A stretch of DNA of 64,000 bases from Saccopteryx bilineata (Eukaryota; Chordata; Mammalia; Chiroptera; Emballonuridae): positions 197,602,847 to 197,666,846 of the forward strand of contig NC_089495.1 of NCBI RefSeq assembly GCF_036850765.1, read 5' to 3'. The translations under genes were made by a program, and so were the position numbers. Under the pieces are notes generated by a model. It made no database searches. It saw only the letters and a program-made list of their open reading frames with translations, and was not told the DNA's origin. Each line of letters opens with the position of its first letter. Positions within the stretch are counted from its first letter, which is position 1. Shown here one piece after another: positions 52,572 to 64,000 of this stretch.

Positions 52572-53721
52572 TTCTACTATTATATTTTAAATTTTTAAAA
52601 GCTTCCAGTCTCTGGATGTCCCTTTTCCTAGCTTATTGTTCTGTTTTCATGGATACAAACCAGGGTGAGGATTTTCTTGCAATTTTCATTTGCCTTCTGC
52701 ATTCTCTGCTTCCCTCTAGAATGGTTGGATGGGTGGCTGGTGGATTTATACCTCTATCTTTCATGTTAGAAGCTCCCTTCTGATGTCAAGAGATGCTTAG
52801 CCATCTACTGAGATGTAATAGCAAAGGCACCAAAATGCTGATTTTGAGCCCTGGGTACATGAGTGAGTCACGTCTGCCAGAGGGCTTCTCAATAGGGTGA
52901 TCGGGTGAGGGCCCAGCTGTTTCACCGAGAGAACACCAAACGCTGGTAGGTCTTTTCTCTTGGCCTGGTCAGTTTCTCCGGAGAGGAATCTTCCATTTTT
53001 CCTCCCAGAGGATGTAAGCTTGTCTAACATCATTCTGTCCACTCAGAGGGGACAGTGAGCGTGTGTGTGTTGGGTGGGCGTGGGGAAGGGAGGTTGAGTT
53101 CCACAGACTTTCACTTGACTCTTTCTTTTAGTATAGTTCTCTCTTCACCTCTGGTTATGCTCTGCAGGGTGGAAGTGGCGATCTGGGTGTCTCTCTGCTG
53201 CTCAGACACACAGCCAAGATGCATCTCCTATTTTCAGCCACGCTCTTCATCTCCATCTCTAGTGGATATTTCAGTTGGAGCCCCCACAGTAAAGAATCCA
53301 CTTGCTCCTCCTTGTACACCAGCTTCCGCTTCAGGTTTACATATCAGCTATTTCTGATCTTCTCAATCAGTTACCACCGACTTTCCAGCTTCCAAAATTT
53401 TCTGGACATCTGTCATCTGTTCCTGTATCTTCTCTCAGTTCACCTTGTCCTTGTTCCTATTTGCTTTTGTTGTTGTAATTTCTCTGCTCTCGTTTTGAGG
53501 CTTTGGGGAGGAGGTGGAAATAAATGCACATGTGTTCAATGGCATCCCACAACCCAGAGATGTTAGAATGTGGACAGGTGTGCGAGGAGAGGAGCACTGG
53601 GAGCCACAGGACGTCTGCAGGGCCTCGCTTGATGTCTGCAGCCGCCTCTGGGTTTCAGAGGCCTCTATACACTGGACGTTGCCTGGCACGGTATTCAGTT
53701 AATGTAGCGAATACAGAGGAA

Positions 53722-53724
<3 letters not shown>
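52572..53724. other. Unassigned DNA
   Basis: About 1.1 kb. Frames at 53055-53357, 53219-53566 and 53435-53689 overlap in different frames or strands and have no family resemblance. No repeat identified. Confidence 0.35.

Positions 53725-53757
<33 letters not shown>
53725..53757. repeat. (GT)n microsatellite
   Basis: About 16 uninterrupted TG units. Confidence 0.95.
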
Positions 53758-53758
<1 letters not shown>

Positions 53759-53949
53759 GAGGCCTGTGACACTTTGTCAAAGAGCAGCAGAGGAAAGTGC
53801 TATTGAACTGAGGAAAGAGAATTAGACTGGGTTGGAACAAACAAAAGTCTACAGGAAGAGCACCGACCACCAAGATTTGGATGAATCTCACCCACCGTGT
53901 TCTCCCTGTTAGGAGACTTCATTGGGGGAGGCAAAACTGGGTGTTTTTT

Positions 53950-54215
53950 TTAAAAAAAACTGATTTTGGAGAAAGGGGGAAGGGAAAGAGAGAGAGAGAG
54001 AAACATTGATAGGTTGTTCCACTTATTTATGCCTTCACTGGTTGATTTTTTTTAATGTTTCTATTGATTTGGAGGGGAAAGGAGAGAGAGAAGCATCAAT
54101 TTGTTGTTTCACTTAGTTGTTCCATTTAGTTGGTTACTCACTGATTGTTTCTCATACGTGCCCAGACCAGGACTTGAACTTCCAACCTTGGCATATCAGG
54201 ACAACACTGGAATGT
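53950..54215 (-). mobile_element. Two successive SINE-D remnants
   Basis: A truncated minus SINE-D tail (GAGAGAAACATTGATAGGTT, about 53955-54042) is followed directly by a second minus SINE-D (GATTTGGAGGGGAAAGGAGA to AACTTCCAACCTTGGCATAT, 54050-54215). The second copy probably inserted into the first or beside it. Confidence 0.65.
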
Positions 54216-54680
54216 TGGGTGCTTTTTAGGATCAATCCAGAGTCGCAGAATTCACTAGCAGTCCCGGCTCAAACTCCAAAAGTTGATGTATGATGTACAT
54301 ATCACTCCCACACCTGAGGCTGAATTCCTGAAGTGAGAAAAATAGCAGATTTCTCACCCTCCATCAGAAGCCCCTCACCCCTCACCCCTCTGCCCCCCAA
54401 AATGACCAAGACTTGGATAACACCCACCACCTTGTCTGCAGTGTGGGCCAGATCGCCACAAACAGGAGAGCTGTGTCTCAACCAGGATTCTAACTTACCT
54501 GTCCTGTCTAGCAAACCAAAGTCAGATGAGCCAGGTTCTGCAAAAGGACAGTGCAGTCACCACCTGTGCATCTAGCCAGGGCCCTGTGACTTGGGGTGGG
54601 GCATTGTCTCCGATATAGCCCAAGACACTGCTTGATTTCTGCAGAGCAGATGTGAGTACTGTTGACGTAAGAAACATACA
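54216..54680. other. Unassigned DNA
   Basis: C-rich run CCCCTCACCCCTCACCCCTC near 54370. No exon or repeat recognised. Confidence 0.35.
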
Positions 54681-55200
54681 AACCTGTAGATAATTTTTAT
54701 GAGTTTATTTCATCCAAAACTGATGACAGTTTTTGGAAAGCAAGCTCTCAGATGCTCCAAAGAAGAACAGTTTCATCGTTTCTTTTACATATTTGAGATC
54801 AAGGACAAAAAGTAAGGAAGATTACCAAAGAGTGGAAGAAAGCGAGGCAGGGATTGGGTTACAAGACCAGCTGCTTTCTGCAGGGTGGTTGGGCCTTTGA
54901 GGAGTATTACTTCTGGCATTTCAAGGGTGTGTTAATCTAGATGCACAAGAACAATAGGGCTTGCTTTGAAACCTTTCACTAAAGAAGCTATAGGCCAGGG
55001 ATAGAACTACCCATCCTGACCTGCCCAGTTAGGAATTTTATGATTTATGACAGCAACTCTTTTTGTCCGCAGTACTTACCGTACTCTTTTCTTTCGATCG
55101 TGAGAGTCCTGCGGTCATCCTGAAAAGCTAAGACAGGCCTGAGAGGGGTGGGAAGATAGGAGAAGGGCCTGGAAGAATAGCTTCTGCCCTGGTGAGTAAG
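54681..55200 (-). repeat. Possible old ERV LTR
   Basis: GAGTTTATTTCATCCAAAAC (AATAAA on the minus strand near 54704) followed by ACTGATGACAGTTTTTGGAA and GGATTGGGTTACAAGACCAG resembles a reversed ERV LTR. Ends and duplication were not found, so this is tentative. Confidence 0.35.
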
Positions 55201-55214
55201 CAGGCTCTGAACTG

Positions 55215-55414
55215 TTTTCTTTAAGACTTTATTCATTTTAGAGAGAGAAGAGAGAGAGAGGGAGAAGAGAGAGAGAAGGAAGGGAGGAGCAGGAAGCATC
55301 AAGGCACACACTCCCATATGTGCCTTGACCAGGCAAGCCTAGGGTTTTGAACTGGCGACCTCAGCATTACAGGTCGACACTTTGCTCACTGCACCACCGC
55401 AGGTCAGGTCAGGC
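55215..55414 (-). mobile_element. SINE-B copy
   Basis: Reverse complement of SINE-B: AGAGAGAAGAGAGAGAGAGG tract, CTCCCATATGTGCCTTGACC, AGGGTTTTGAACTGGCGACC and CACTGCACCACCGCAGGTCA. Confidence 0.88.
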
Positions 55415-55499
55415 CTGGACTATTCTCAACACCACTAAGCCATTCTCAGCTGATAGAGCTACCGGTATCTGCTGATCTGATACAACTGAGCTCAAATCT

Positions 55500-56215
55500 G
55501 ACACTATCTACCTAGAGATAGCAGCAGATTCCACAGCTTAAGGGCTCAGTCCCACAAGACTGCCCCCACTTCAGATGCCAGTCCTAAATTCAGGAGTTAC
55601 CTGTGCTTCTCATCGATGGCTGTAAACAGGAGGTTCCCAACAACCCGGCCTCCCACCCCACCAGCTTGGATAGTTTGTTAGAACAGCTTACAAAGCTCAG
55701 GGAAACATTTACTTCCTTTCATCAGTTTATTATTGTTTACCATTATAAAGGATCCAGATGGACAGCCAAATGAAGAGCTATATGGGGCAAGGTCAGGAAG
55801 GGTTCTGGGGTCAGAAGCTTCTGTGCCCCGTGGATCTGGAGTATGCCACCCTTGCTGGCACGTGGATGCCTTCACCAACCCAGAAGCTTATCAAATCTCT
55901 CCTCGTTCAAGGGTTTTTATAGAATCCAAGCTGCAGCCTCCAAGCACCCACCCCCGCTTTCCTGCGATTGGTGGGTGGGGCTGAAAATTCCAGTCCTGTA
56001 ATCACTTGGAACTTTCTGAGGTGACCAGCTCCATCCTGAGGCTTTGTCGGGGTCCCACCCTGAGTCACCTCATTAGCATAAACTCAGGGGTGATTGAAAA
56101 AGGCTTCTAATGAATAACAGAAGATACTCCTATCGTTTAGGAACTGATGTGGGTTTTAGGAGCTTGGTGCCAGGAGGCAAAGATGGAAACCAAATGCAGT
56201 TCTTCTTATACCATC
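55500..56215 (-). mobile_element. ERVL (MLT2-like) LTR
   Basis: TAAAGGATCCAGATGGACAG, CCAAATGAAGAGCTATATGG, GGCAAGGTCAGGAAGGGTTC, TTCAAGGGTTTTTATAGAAT, CACCTCATTAGCATAAACTC and TTCTAATGAATAACAGAAGA occur in the order of a reversed MLT2 LTR. Old, with no internal viral sequence beside it. Confidence 0.75.
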
Positions 56216-58189
56216 CATGTTGGCAGCGATCCCCAGCGATCGCTGCCTCTGCTGTCTCCGGGCTGGCGTTACTCACGTCCGCAAGGAAATTATCCTCCAC
56301 GCGGCTCCCTTCCCCTCCCGGAGTGGGTAGGGAGGGGAGAAGGAAAGCCAGCCGCAGATGCTGTTGGTGCTTTGCCCACAGCCCCCAGGATCCCTGGACT
56401 GGTTTCTGTGCACACACTCTCCGTGTGATTTCACTCCAAACAGCCTGCACCTGCATCTCTTGATAGAGAGCCTGGGAATTCACGTCCCCGTAGGGCCGGC
56501 CCTTCACAAACAACTGACAAACATGGGGGTGCGGTCCTCCAGCTCTCTTGCTCCCTGCTGGGGGCAACTGTAAGGTGTCTCCACAGTTCCCAGGAGGGAT
56601 GGCGCCAGAACTGCCCTCCTTGGGACCCTACGGGCTGCCATATCTTTTTCCTTGGCCTCTTTTTTTTTCCAGGACCCTCTTCTCCACCCAACCCCCAACT
56701 AGTTTTTTATGAGAACACTTCTTAAATAAATAATTTTTACACAAATCCTCTTTTCCAGATCTGCTTCTGGAAACTCAACCTCAGGCAGCCTTATATTTCA
56801 GCGTCCTTGCTGGTTCTTTGCTACTAAAAGTGGGAAGACTGAATAGCCCTTTGTTTATGAAGCACGATCAGGATGCTGCAGGTGTGGAAAGGGTGGACCC
56901 CGAGATGAGGAAAGAATGGAGACTTTAAATTGTTTCTTCAAATTAAAGGGAGGGGGTTGGGGTCCTGAAGGGGACCGGGAGTGGTGAGAAGGGAGGACGC
57001 TGGGTGAAGAAGGGGCTGAGCAAGCATGGCGGGAGGAAACCTCCCCACGGTGCCAAGCCTTCAGTAAAGACTGCAACTCACACGAACACTGTGGGTGTGG
57101 TGTTTGGGGCAAGCAGGTGCCAGTGAAAAGGCTGCTCTGCTCGGGATGCAATGCTGCAGTGCAGACCCAGAGGCAAGGCAATCCCGGAGCTGAGCTCGTT
57201 CAGCGGAAGTGGAAGCTCTAGGCCAGGGAAGAGTAAGAAAAACACAGTCCAGCATGTATGCACCACACGCACGTGCGCGCACACACACACACCCACGCAC
57301 ACGTGAACCCACCGAGAGGCGGAAGAAGATGAAATACCTCCTCTGAGATCTGAGTTATGCACGAAATGACAAACTTGAAATAATCAAGGCATATATCCTG
57401 AAATCATCCCAAGAATATCCAGAGGCATCTACAACATCAAAACAGCATTTCTCAATTCAAATCTGGAAGTTGACTCCTAGGGCAAACAGGAGTTGCTGGG
57501 AGGTGGGCGATACAATGAGAAAGGACAAGCTAAGGCAAGGTCATCCAAACCCACAACGGGGGTCTTAGAACATGGCATCCCTCTCCTCACACCCATGTGA
57601 CCTCAGCCTTTTCCCTACTCCTCCCAGATCCTGGGCGAAGCCAGGATCACCCTGGGACTTCCTTCCTCTGCCCTGCGCCCCCAGGGGTTCAGCAGCCTGT
57701 GCTGATAGCCCTGCCCCTTCCTGACCTTCCCTCTCCTCCACCCTGCTGCCAGCCTCTTCCCTGTGTGCCAGGGTCCTCGCGGTGGGTGCTCCAGGGCAAA
57801 TGCAGCCTAATGCAGTCAGGGAGCTGGGGACTTGCTTCTGGACCCACTCCTACCTCTGACTCTTTGTCCTTTCGAGTCTTTATTCCACAAACGTTTATTC
57901 ACCGCATGCTACTCACCAGGAATTGGTATCTTTGCTCTGCCTCCATTCCTGCTTGTTTCTTTTTATCTCTCTCTCTCTCTCTCCCAGACACCATTCCTGC
58001 CTCTTTCCTCCTCCTTCCCCCTCTTTCTCTCTTGACCCTTCACCCTCTCCCTCTCTCTGTGCCCTCTCACAATCCCATCTCTTTGAGTTAAATCGGCCGA
58101 TATCTCTGCAGACAGATGACACAGCAAATTTGACGGTGCCCACAGAAACCAACATGTCACAAAGCCGTTTGTACTAACAAGTTCATTAT
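56216..58189. other. Unassigned DNA
   Basis: About 2 kb. A CA/CG microsatellite-like run lies at about 57268-57302 and a (TC)n run near 57967-57985. Overlapping frames (56110-56463, 56130-56567, 57597-58091) show no family features. A weakly GC-rich patch at 56220-56420 has no promoter motif set. Confidence 0.35.
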
Positions 58190-58385
58190 CTTTTGCTATC
58201 AGGAATAACGATGCAATGAACATGATTTTAGATCTTTTTTCTTTCTACCCCTCTGATTAATCGCTTCAGAATAGCTCCCTAGGTCTAGTATTTTTAGGTC
58301 AAAGGGTATAGACACTTTTAAGGCTTGTGATATACTTGGAAAATTATTTTCACAGCAATGTTGCACATGTAATTAGACTTTTTAA
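58190..58385 (-). mobile_element. Old L1 fragment
   Basis: CAGGAATAACGATGCAATGA, CAGAATAGCTCCCTAGGTCT and TTAGGTCAAAGGGTATAGAC are reverse-complement L1-like wording. Confidence 0.4.
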
Positions 58386-58850
58386 AGGCCATATGAACCT
58401 CATATTTCAGGTGGGGCCACACATTTTTCCAGGGTTCCTGAAGCCATTCACATTCTGGAATATCTCTGCAGCTGGGTTGGTTTGTAGAGGACACGCCTGA
58501 TGCCCTTCCTGCGTGCACGCTTGTTGATTCGTTCAATACACACCTACATCAAGCATGTGCCCAGTGCTAGTAACAACCTTGGACTAGATTCTGGTGGTTT
58601 AGAGCTTTTCTAAAATCACAAGTAACTCCTTCTTTCAGATTAGGCTCAAATTGGGCATTTGGTATTTTAAAAATCAGTGGTAAGATGGGAGTTTTGTCAC
58701 AATGACAGACAGAGTGTGATCAGAGATCATCCTACCGCCCAGTGTTCCCTACCCACATAATATTGTAGAAAGCAAACTGCAGCTCTCACCCACACTGCCT
58801 TTGGTCTCTGCTGAGCAAGATGACTCCTTTTTTCAAACATTTAAACAGCA
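58386..58850. other. Unassigned DNA
   Basis: No recognised exon or repeat. Confidence 0.35.
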
Positions 58851-58869
58851 TTAATGTCCTATAATTTTT

Positions 58870-59183
58870 TTGTGTGTGTGACAGAGATAGAGAGAGGGAC
58901 AGATAGGGACAGACAGACAGGAAGGGAGAAAAATGAGAAGCATCAATTCTTCATTGCGGCACCTTAGTTGTTCATTGATTGCTTTCTCATATGTGCCTTG
59001 ACCCGGGGGGCTACAGCAGACCTAGTAACCTCTTGCTCAAGCCAGCGACCTTGGGTTCAAACTGGTGAGCCTTCCTCAAACCAGATGAGCCTGCACTCAA
59101 GCCGGCAACCTTGGGGTTTCGAACCTGGGTCCTCCGTGTCATAGTCTGATGCTCTATCCACTGCGCCACCGCCTGGTCAGGCG
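58870..59183 (-). mobile_element. SINE-C, full length
   Basis: ACAGAGATAGAGAGAGGGAC, GCGGCACCTTAGTTGTTCAT, GGTTTCGAACCTGGGTCCTC and a CACTGCGCCACCGCCTGGTC head on the minus strand. Perfect 16-bp target duplications ATGTCCTATAATTTTT lie at 58854-58869 and 59184-59199. Confidence 0.96.
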
Positions 59184-59204
59184 ATGTCCTATAATTTTTA
59201 GATG

Positions 59205-59576
59205 CAGCTTGCTCCAGACTGAATGTTTGTTTTCCCCCAAAATTCATATGTTAAAACCAAATCCCCAGTGTGATAGTATATATTTGGAGGTGGGGCCTTT
59301 GAGAGGTGATTAGGTCATGAAGGTGGAGCGCTCGTGAGTGTGATTAGTGTCCTTAGAAAAAGACCCCAGACTTTCCTCCTCACTCCTTCCACCGTGTGAG
59401 GACACAGTGAAAAGATTGTTTGCAAATCAGGAAGTGGGTCCTCCCCAGACACCAAATCTGCCAGCACCTTGATCTTGTACTGCCCAGCTCTATAACTGTG
59501 AGAAATGAATGTATATTATTTATAAGCCACCTGGTCTATGGAAATTTGTTATGGCCGCCCAAACAGACTAAGACAC
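59205..59576 (+). mobile_element. MaLR LTR (MLT1/MST type)
   Basis: AAATTCATATGTTAAAACCA, GGAGGTGGGGCCTTTGAGAG, GTGATTAGGTCATGAAGGTG, GTGTGAGGACACAGTGAAAA, GGTCTATGGAAATTTGTTAT and AAACAGACTAAGACA follow the MLT1/MST consensus to its end. Non-coding. Confidence 0.88.
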
Positions 59577-60162
59577 TGCTTCAAAGGAGGGAGGTGTTTG
59601 AACCCCTTTTATTTACTCCTCTATTACAGAATCCCTGGGCCATTGTGCATGCACATACTCTTTTCCTTCATGTGAGGGTCCACTGGGCTTGTCTTTCTCT
59701 CTGTTTCCATCGGGTACATGAAAATATCAAGTCTTATACTTTCCACTTGTTGTAATATCTGCTGGCAAGATCTTGGTATAACTTGCACAGGAATTACAAT
59801 TTTTAGATATTAGGTAGTTTCAAGGGGTGATTTTAAGTCTCCAAAGAGGATTTTGACTAAAGGTCATCCAGAACATTTAGGCGCATGTTAATCAGATAAT
59901 CACAAAACAGTATGATAAAGGCTTCTCTGAAGTTGTACTCTAGGAAAAGTAGGATGCGAGGGAAAACTCAATCTTTTTTCAAAATTACTTTTTTTTCTGA
60001 TCAGGCATACTTATTGAAAGAATGGCACAAAATGGTGAATATGAAAGATTGTTTGTGGGCAGGAAAAAAAACAACCTTCACACTCTCATTCAGATCACGT
60101 GCAATGTAATGACAGGACTAGAACCATGTTCTATTATATTTAACCAGCATTTTTATATCAAT
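59577..60162. other. Unassigned DNA
   Basis: AT-rich right of the LTR; a 111-codon frame at 59420-59755 runs out of LTR sequence and is not a gene. Confidence 0.4.
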
Positions 60163-60177
60163 TCAAAACACAAACCC

Positions 60178-60503
60178 GCCTGACCAGGCAGTGCACAGTG
60201 GATAGAGCGTCAGACTCGGACGTGGAGGACCCAGGTTCGAGACCCTGAGGTCACCCGACTTGAGCATGGGCTCATCCGGTTTGATCAAGGCTCACCAGCT
60301 TGAGCCCAAGGTCGCTGGCTTGAGCAAGGGGTCACTTGGTCTGCTGTAGCTCCCTGGTTCAGGCACATATGAGAAAAACAATCAATGTACAACTAAAGTG
60401 TCACAACGAGAAATTGATGCTTCTCATCTCTCTCTTCCTATCTGTCTGTCCCTATCTATCCCTCTTTCTGTCTCTATCACAAAAAACAAACAAACAAAAA
60501 ACA
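60178..60503 (+). mobile_element. SINE-C, full length
   Basis: GCCTGACCAGGCAGTGCACA head, GACCCAGGTTCGAGACCCTG B box, repeated 'ggct.gagc' blocks, TCTCATCTCTCTCTTCC and an A-rich tail. Target duplications TCAAAACACAAACCC (60163-60177) and TCAAAACATAAATCC (60504-60518) differ at two bases. Confidence 0.95.
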
Positions 60504-60518
60504 TCAAAACATAAATCC

Positions 60519-60623
60519 ATCACATCCTTTTAATGGCTGCACTGTATTTTACTGTAAGGCTATGCCATCAGTTATTCCCCCTTAATTTTCACCACTAGAA
60601 ATAATACTCTGAAAAATAACCTT

Positions 60624-60674
<51 letters not shown>

Positions 60675-61260
60675 AAGACAGAGAGAGTGTCAGAAAGAGG
60701 GATAGATAAGAACAGACAGACAGGAACGGAGAGAGATGAGAAGCATCAATCATTAGTTTTTCATTGCAACACCTTAGTTGTTCATTGATTGCTTTCTCAT
60801 ATGTGCCTTGACCATGGGGCTACAGCAGACCAAGTAACCCCTTACTCAAGCCAGCGACCTTGAGTCCAACCTTGAGTCCAAGCTGGTGAGCTTTGCTCAA
60901 ATCAGATGAGCCTGCGCTCAAGCTGGCGACCTCGGGGTCTCGAACCTGGGTCCTCCACATCCTAGTCCAACGCTCTATCCACTGTGCCACCACCTGGTCA
61001 GGCAAAAAAATAACCTTTTAAATATATATTTGCCTATGGTCTGGTTATTTGTCTAAAAACGCATTGCTGGAAGTAGAATAGTTTGTTCAAATGCATACCC
61101 ACTCAAACTTTTCACACTTATCAAATTTGCCTGCCAGAATACTCCTACTAGTGGTGTCTGAAAGGACTTTTTTTACACATTCGATAACACTGGGCATTTT
61201 TCCACATTGCTAATATGAACAAGTTTATCTTGTTATAATGGAGCAATGATTTTTTTTTAT
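60519..61260 (-). mobile_element. Old L1 fragment interrupted by SINE-C
   Basis: TAATGGCTGCACTGTATTTT, CATCAGTTATTCCCCCTTAA (left) and AAACGCATTGCTGGAAGTAG, CTCCTACTAGTGGTGTCTGA (right) are reverse-complement L1 wording on both sides of the inserted SINE-C. Confidence 0.55.
60627..61005 (-). mobile_element. SINE-C with (TTTA)n tail
   Basis: Begins with an expanded (TTTA)n array (to about 60670), then CAAAGACAGAGAGAGTGTCA, TTGCAACACCTTAGTTGTTC, GGGGTCTCGAACCTGGGTCC and a CACTGTGCCACCACCTGGTC head. Perfect 15-bp target duplications AAAAATAACCTTTTA lie at 60612-60626 and 61006-61020. Confidence 0.96.
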
Positions 61261-61269
61261 TTCTTTGTG

Positions 61270-63174
61270 GAAAAAAATAATTGTTTTGAACTAGAACTCT
61301 CACCAGCAGAACTATCAAAAAACATTAAGATAGAACACAGGTATTATAGGGAAGAGGAATTATTAAAGACAGAAGCAGAAATTAATAAACTAAAAAGCAA
61401 AAAAAAATAGATCTGACAGATAAAAATAAGAACTTGTTCTTTAAAAAAGCAGAGAGGAGGCCTGACCTGTGGTGGTGCAGTGGGATAAAGCATCGACCTG
61501 GAACACTGAGGTCGCCGGTTCGAAACCTTGGGCTTGCCTGGTCAAGGCACATATGGGAGTTGATGCTTCCTGCTCCTCCCCCTATCTCTCTCTCTGTCTC
61601 TCTCTCTCACTCCTCTCTCTCTAAAAAATCAATAAATAAAATATTAAAAAAAAGAAGAGGGGAAAAAGGAAAGAAATAACTACCATTGAGCACAAGAGAA
61701 AAAGAGAGAGAGATAACAGGTATTAGAAATAGGATCTGTAATCCACATGTAAAGAATTAAAAATTATTTAGAAAATTCTAAGTTAATATTTATGTTTATA
61801 CACCTGAAATGTTATTTGAAATGGCTAGTTTCCCTTGAAAATGTAAGTTCCTAAAACTGATTCTACAGAACCTACCCATCAGAGTATACCAAAAGCCATT
61901 GATAAAATGGAAAAGGTTGCAAGTAATTTATGCCCCCAAGTGACAGTGCCCCAGTTGACTTTATGAATGAGTTCTAGGAGATCTCATTTTAAAATACCAT
62001 TTCTGTGTGTTATTTAAACTAGATATTTAAACTAGCATGGGAAAAGATGTAATTTATAATACGGAAATGCAAGGCATTTTATAATACACAAGTCTAACTA
62101 GGCACTTACAGATATGAAAGTCTTAAATAAAATATTAGTAAGTTATACCCAGTGGTGTATTAAAAGAATTGTGCACCATGATCAAGTAGTGTTTATTCCG
62201 GGAAGAATAATTGGTTCAACATTAAGAAATCTGTGTTGATTCAAGCATTCTGCAATACATCAGATGGTGCAAGGGAAAAGCATATGATCATCTCAATACA
62301 TGCCAGAAATGCATTAATTAAAGTGTAACATTTATTTCAGATAATGATGATAGTGACAATGATGATACATACATTAGTAAGCAAATAACAGAACGGCCAA
62401 GGATACTTTTTTTTTTTAATCAGAAGCCACAAGATGCATACTCAACGGTAAAACATTAAATATTGGATTGTTTCCATTAAATGAGATACTCGCTATTATT
62501 GTTATTAATCAGAATGTTTATGAAGTCTCAGAACAGTGCTGTTAGTTAAGAAAAAGAAATAAAAAGGATAGATATTAAAAGAAACAGCAAGTTATCTTTA
62601 TTTCCTGACTACATTATTTTCTTCTTAGAAAATCCATAAAAACCACTTGCAAATACAAAACTAATAAGAAAGGTCAGTGAAGTGGTTCAATAAAAGAAAT
62701 ACATAGGTAAATCTTACATACTAGCAATAAGCAATTAGTGAATGTCATGAAAAAAGAAGATTCCATTCATAATCGCAACAATTACTATAGAATACCTGTA
62801 TATGACTGACCAAAAACACAGCGTAGGGACAAAAGTAGGTTTACAGTTGTTTGTGTGGAAAATAGCACAATAATTAATAAAAAAATAATAGAAGAATGAA
62901 CTTGTTTCATGTACTAACAATTGTAGACCTATTTTTGCCACACTCTATATATGTGAAGAAAACTATAAAATGTTTCTAAAGAAAAAAAACCTTAAAAAGT
63001 TGAAGATAACACATTTCATGGTATAAAGATATTTGTTTTCCCCAAATTAGCTTATAAATTTAATACAGTTCTAATCAAAATCCCTATGGAATTATTTTTG
63101 GAACTTGAAAGAATGATTCTAAAGTTGTCTGGAAGTAGGTATACATAAAGCCAAGAAATTTTGGATGGGCTAAT
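61270..63174 (+). mobile_element. Old L1 ORF2 fragments
   Basis: At 62130-62330 the plus strand reads like L1 ORF2 reverse-transcriptase sequence (CACCATGATCAAGTAGTGTT, GGTTCAACATTAAGAAATCT, CATATGATCATCTCAATACA). At 63055-63160 it reads like the following ORF2 section (CAGTTCTAATCAAAATCCCT, AGAATGATTCTAAAGTTGTC). Stops and indels destroy the frame throughout. A SINE-B (61459-61655) sits in its left part. Confidence 0.7.
61459..61655 (+). mobile_element. SINE-B copy
   Basis: GGCCTGACCTGTGGTGGTGC head, CCGGTTCGAAACCTTGG, CAAGGCACATATGGGAGTTG, a TCTC tract and an A-rich tail. Target duplication is unclear in purine-rich flanks. Confidence 0.92.
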
Positions 63175-63945
63175 AGCCACAGAGAATAAAGACTACCTTT
63201 CCCATTTATAGCTAGATGTGTTCATGTGACTAAGTTTTGACCAATATAAGAGTTTTGTTGCTGCATCTAGAAACCTTTTTTAAGAAACAAGATGTTTTAC
63301 CATTAAGTTTGCTGCACTGCCTGACCAGGTGGTGGTGCAGTGGATAGAGTGTCAACCTGGGACACTAAGGAACACTCAGGTTCAAAAACCCGAGGTTGCT
63401 GGCTTGAGCATAGTATCATAGGCATGACTCCACGGTCACTGGCTTGAGCAAGAGGTCACTGGTTCAGCTGGAGCCCCAAGTTAAGGCACATATGACAAAG
63501 CAAGCAATGAACAACTAAGATGTTACAACTATGAGTTGATGCTTCTCATCTCTCTCCCTTCCCGTTTGTGTGTCCCTGTCTGTTTCTGTCTCTGTCTCTC
63601 TCTCTTGCTTTAAAAAAAAAAAAGTTTGCTGCTTCATTTCCCCTTCTCTTGTTCCTTTATTCATCCTGCTCCTTGGAACAGGAAGTCTGAGGATGAGGAT
63701 GTAGAGACTGGACTTTGAGGAAGAAGGTCACACTCCGGTATCGGCAGAGCAGAAAGCTGCAAGAAGCCTTGTTTTGAATAATCAATATCTGGTTCCATGA
63801 AAGAGAGAAGCCACATCAGCTCCAGATTGCCCACATCGGGACCCAAACATGAAGGAGAACAGGACTCTCTTATTGAAGCCACTTTTAGGTTTTCTTCACC
63901 CATAGGAGAATCTAGTCCTATTATAATAACCTTTCATATTTCCCC
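63175..63945 (+). repeat. Ancient LTR-like repeat split by SINE-C
   Basis: AGCTAGATGTGTTCATGTGA and TTTTGACCAATATAAGAG on the left, GGCAGAGCAGAAAGCTGCAA and TGGTTCCATGAAAGAGAG on the right, fit an old mammal-wide LTR-like repeat related to that at 22490-22860. The interruption is a SINE-C. Confidence 0.45.
63316..63621 (+). mobile_element. SINE-C, full length
   Basis: GCCTGACCAGGTGGTGGTGC head, CTCAGGTTCAAAAACCCGAG B-box remnant, GCTTGAGCAAGAGGTCACTG, TCTCATCTCTCTCCCTTCC and an A12 tail. Perfect target duplications AAGTTTGCTGC lie at 63305-63315 and 63622-63632. Confidence 0.95.
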
Positions 63946-64000
63946 TATCATTATATAATTATATTCAGACCTATTTAACACACACACAAGTTCTATATAG

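Noticed and set aside
57597..58091. 164-codon Pro/Ser/Leu-rich frame
   Set aside because: Pyrimidine-rich low-complexity sequence; no signals or homology visible.

Overview
The window reads as mammalian nuclear DNA, almost certainly from a bat. No intact protein-coding gene, tRNA gene or rRNA gene can be supported. It is packed with tRNA-derived SINEs of four related designs, called here SINE-A to SINE-D. Their heads carry a clear tRNA-like B box (GGTTCGATTCC / GGTTCGAAACC). Their wording matches, to my recollection, the Rhin-1-type SINEs of horseshoe bats and relatives (Yinpterochiroptera), so I infer a rhinolophoid bat. Many copies still have clean 10-17 bp target-site duplications. Around them are mammal-wide repeats (MIR, L2, old L1, ERVL/MaLR LTRs), a 73-bp TA-flanked MITE and at least six non-autonomous hAT elements with 8-bp target duplications.

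Layout. 0-6.7 kb: old L1, an 828-bp hAT element, three SINEs and a GC-rich hAT element. 6.7-11.5 kb: GC-rich DNA with few recognisable repeats. 11.5-19 kb: a 121-bp SPIN-like hAT palindrome, a processed pseudogene of ferritin light chain (FTL), LTR remnants and SINE-A. 19.6-20.8 kb: a SINE-C split by a solo LTR. 21-31 kb: SINEs, old L1, the 73-bp MITE, an ERVL LTR and a minus-strand retrocopy-like segment that I cannot assign. 31-39 kb: sparse, with a hAT element, an LTR, a candidate exon and a CTCF-like motif. 39.07-43.93 kb: a decayed autonomous hAT transposon. 44-46 kb: L2 and a promoter-like motif cluster. 46-64 kb: nested SINE/hAT insertions, an inverted SINE pair, long L1 segments on both strands and several LTRs.

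The most unusual object is at 39831-41886. This is one insertion inside the hAT transposon, flanked by an AAAAATTCTGCACTT duplication and ending in an L1 3' end with A tail. It also carries a decayed retroviral integrase core and, after it, decayed nucleocapsid/protease-like sequence. I read it as a chimeric retroposon mobilised by L1. The order integrase, then nucleocapsid/protease, then L1 tail is not that of a normal provirus.

Nothing here looks like an operon, a defence system or a new enzyme pathway. The interest lies in nested mobile elements, chimeric retroposition and candidate regulatory DNA (CTCF-like motifs, some of them built into a SINE family). Family names come from memory of consensus sequences; no database search was possible.
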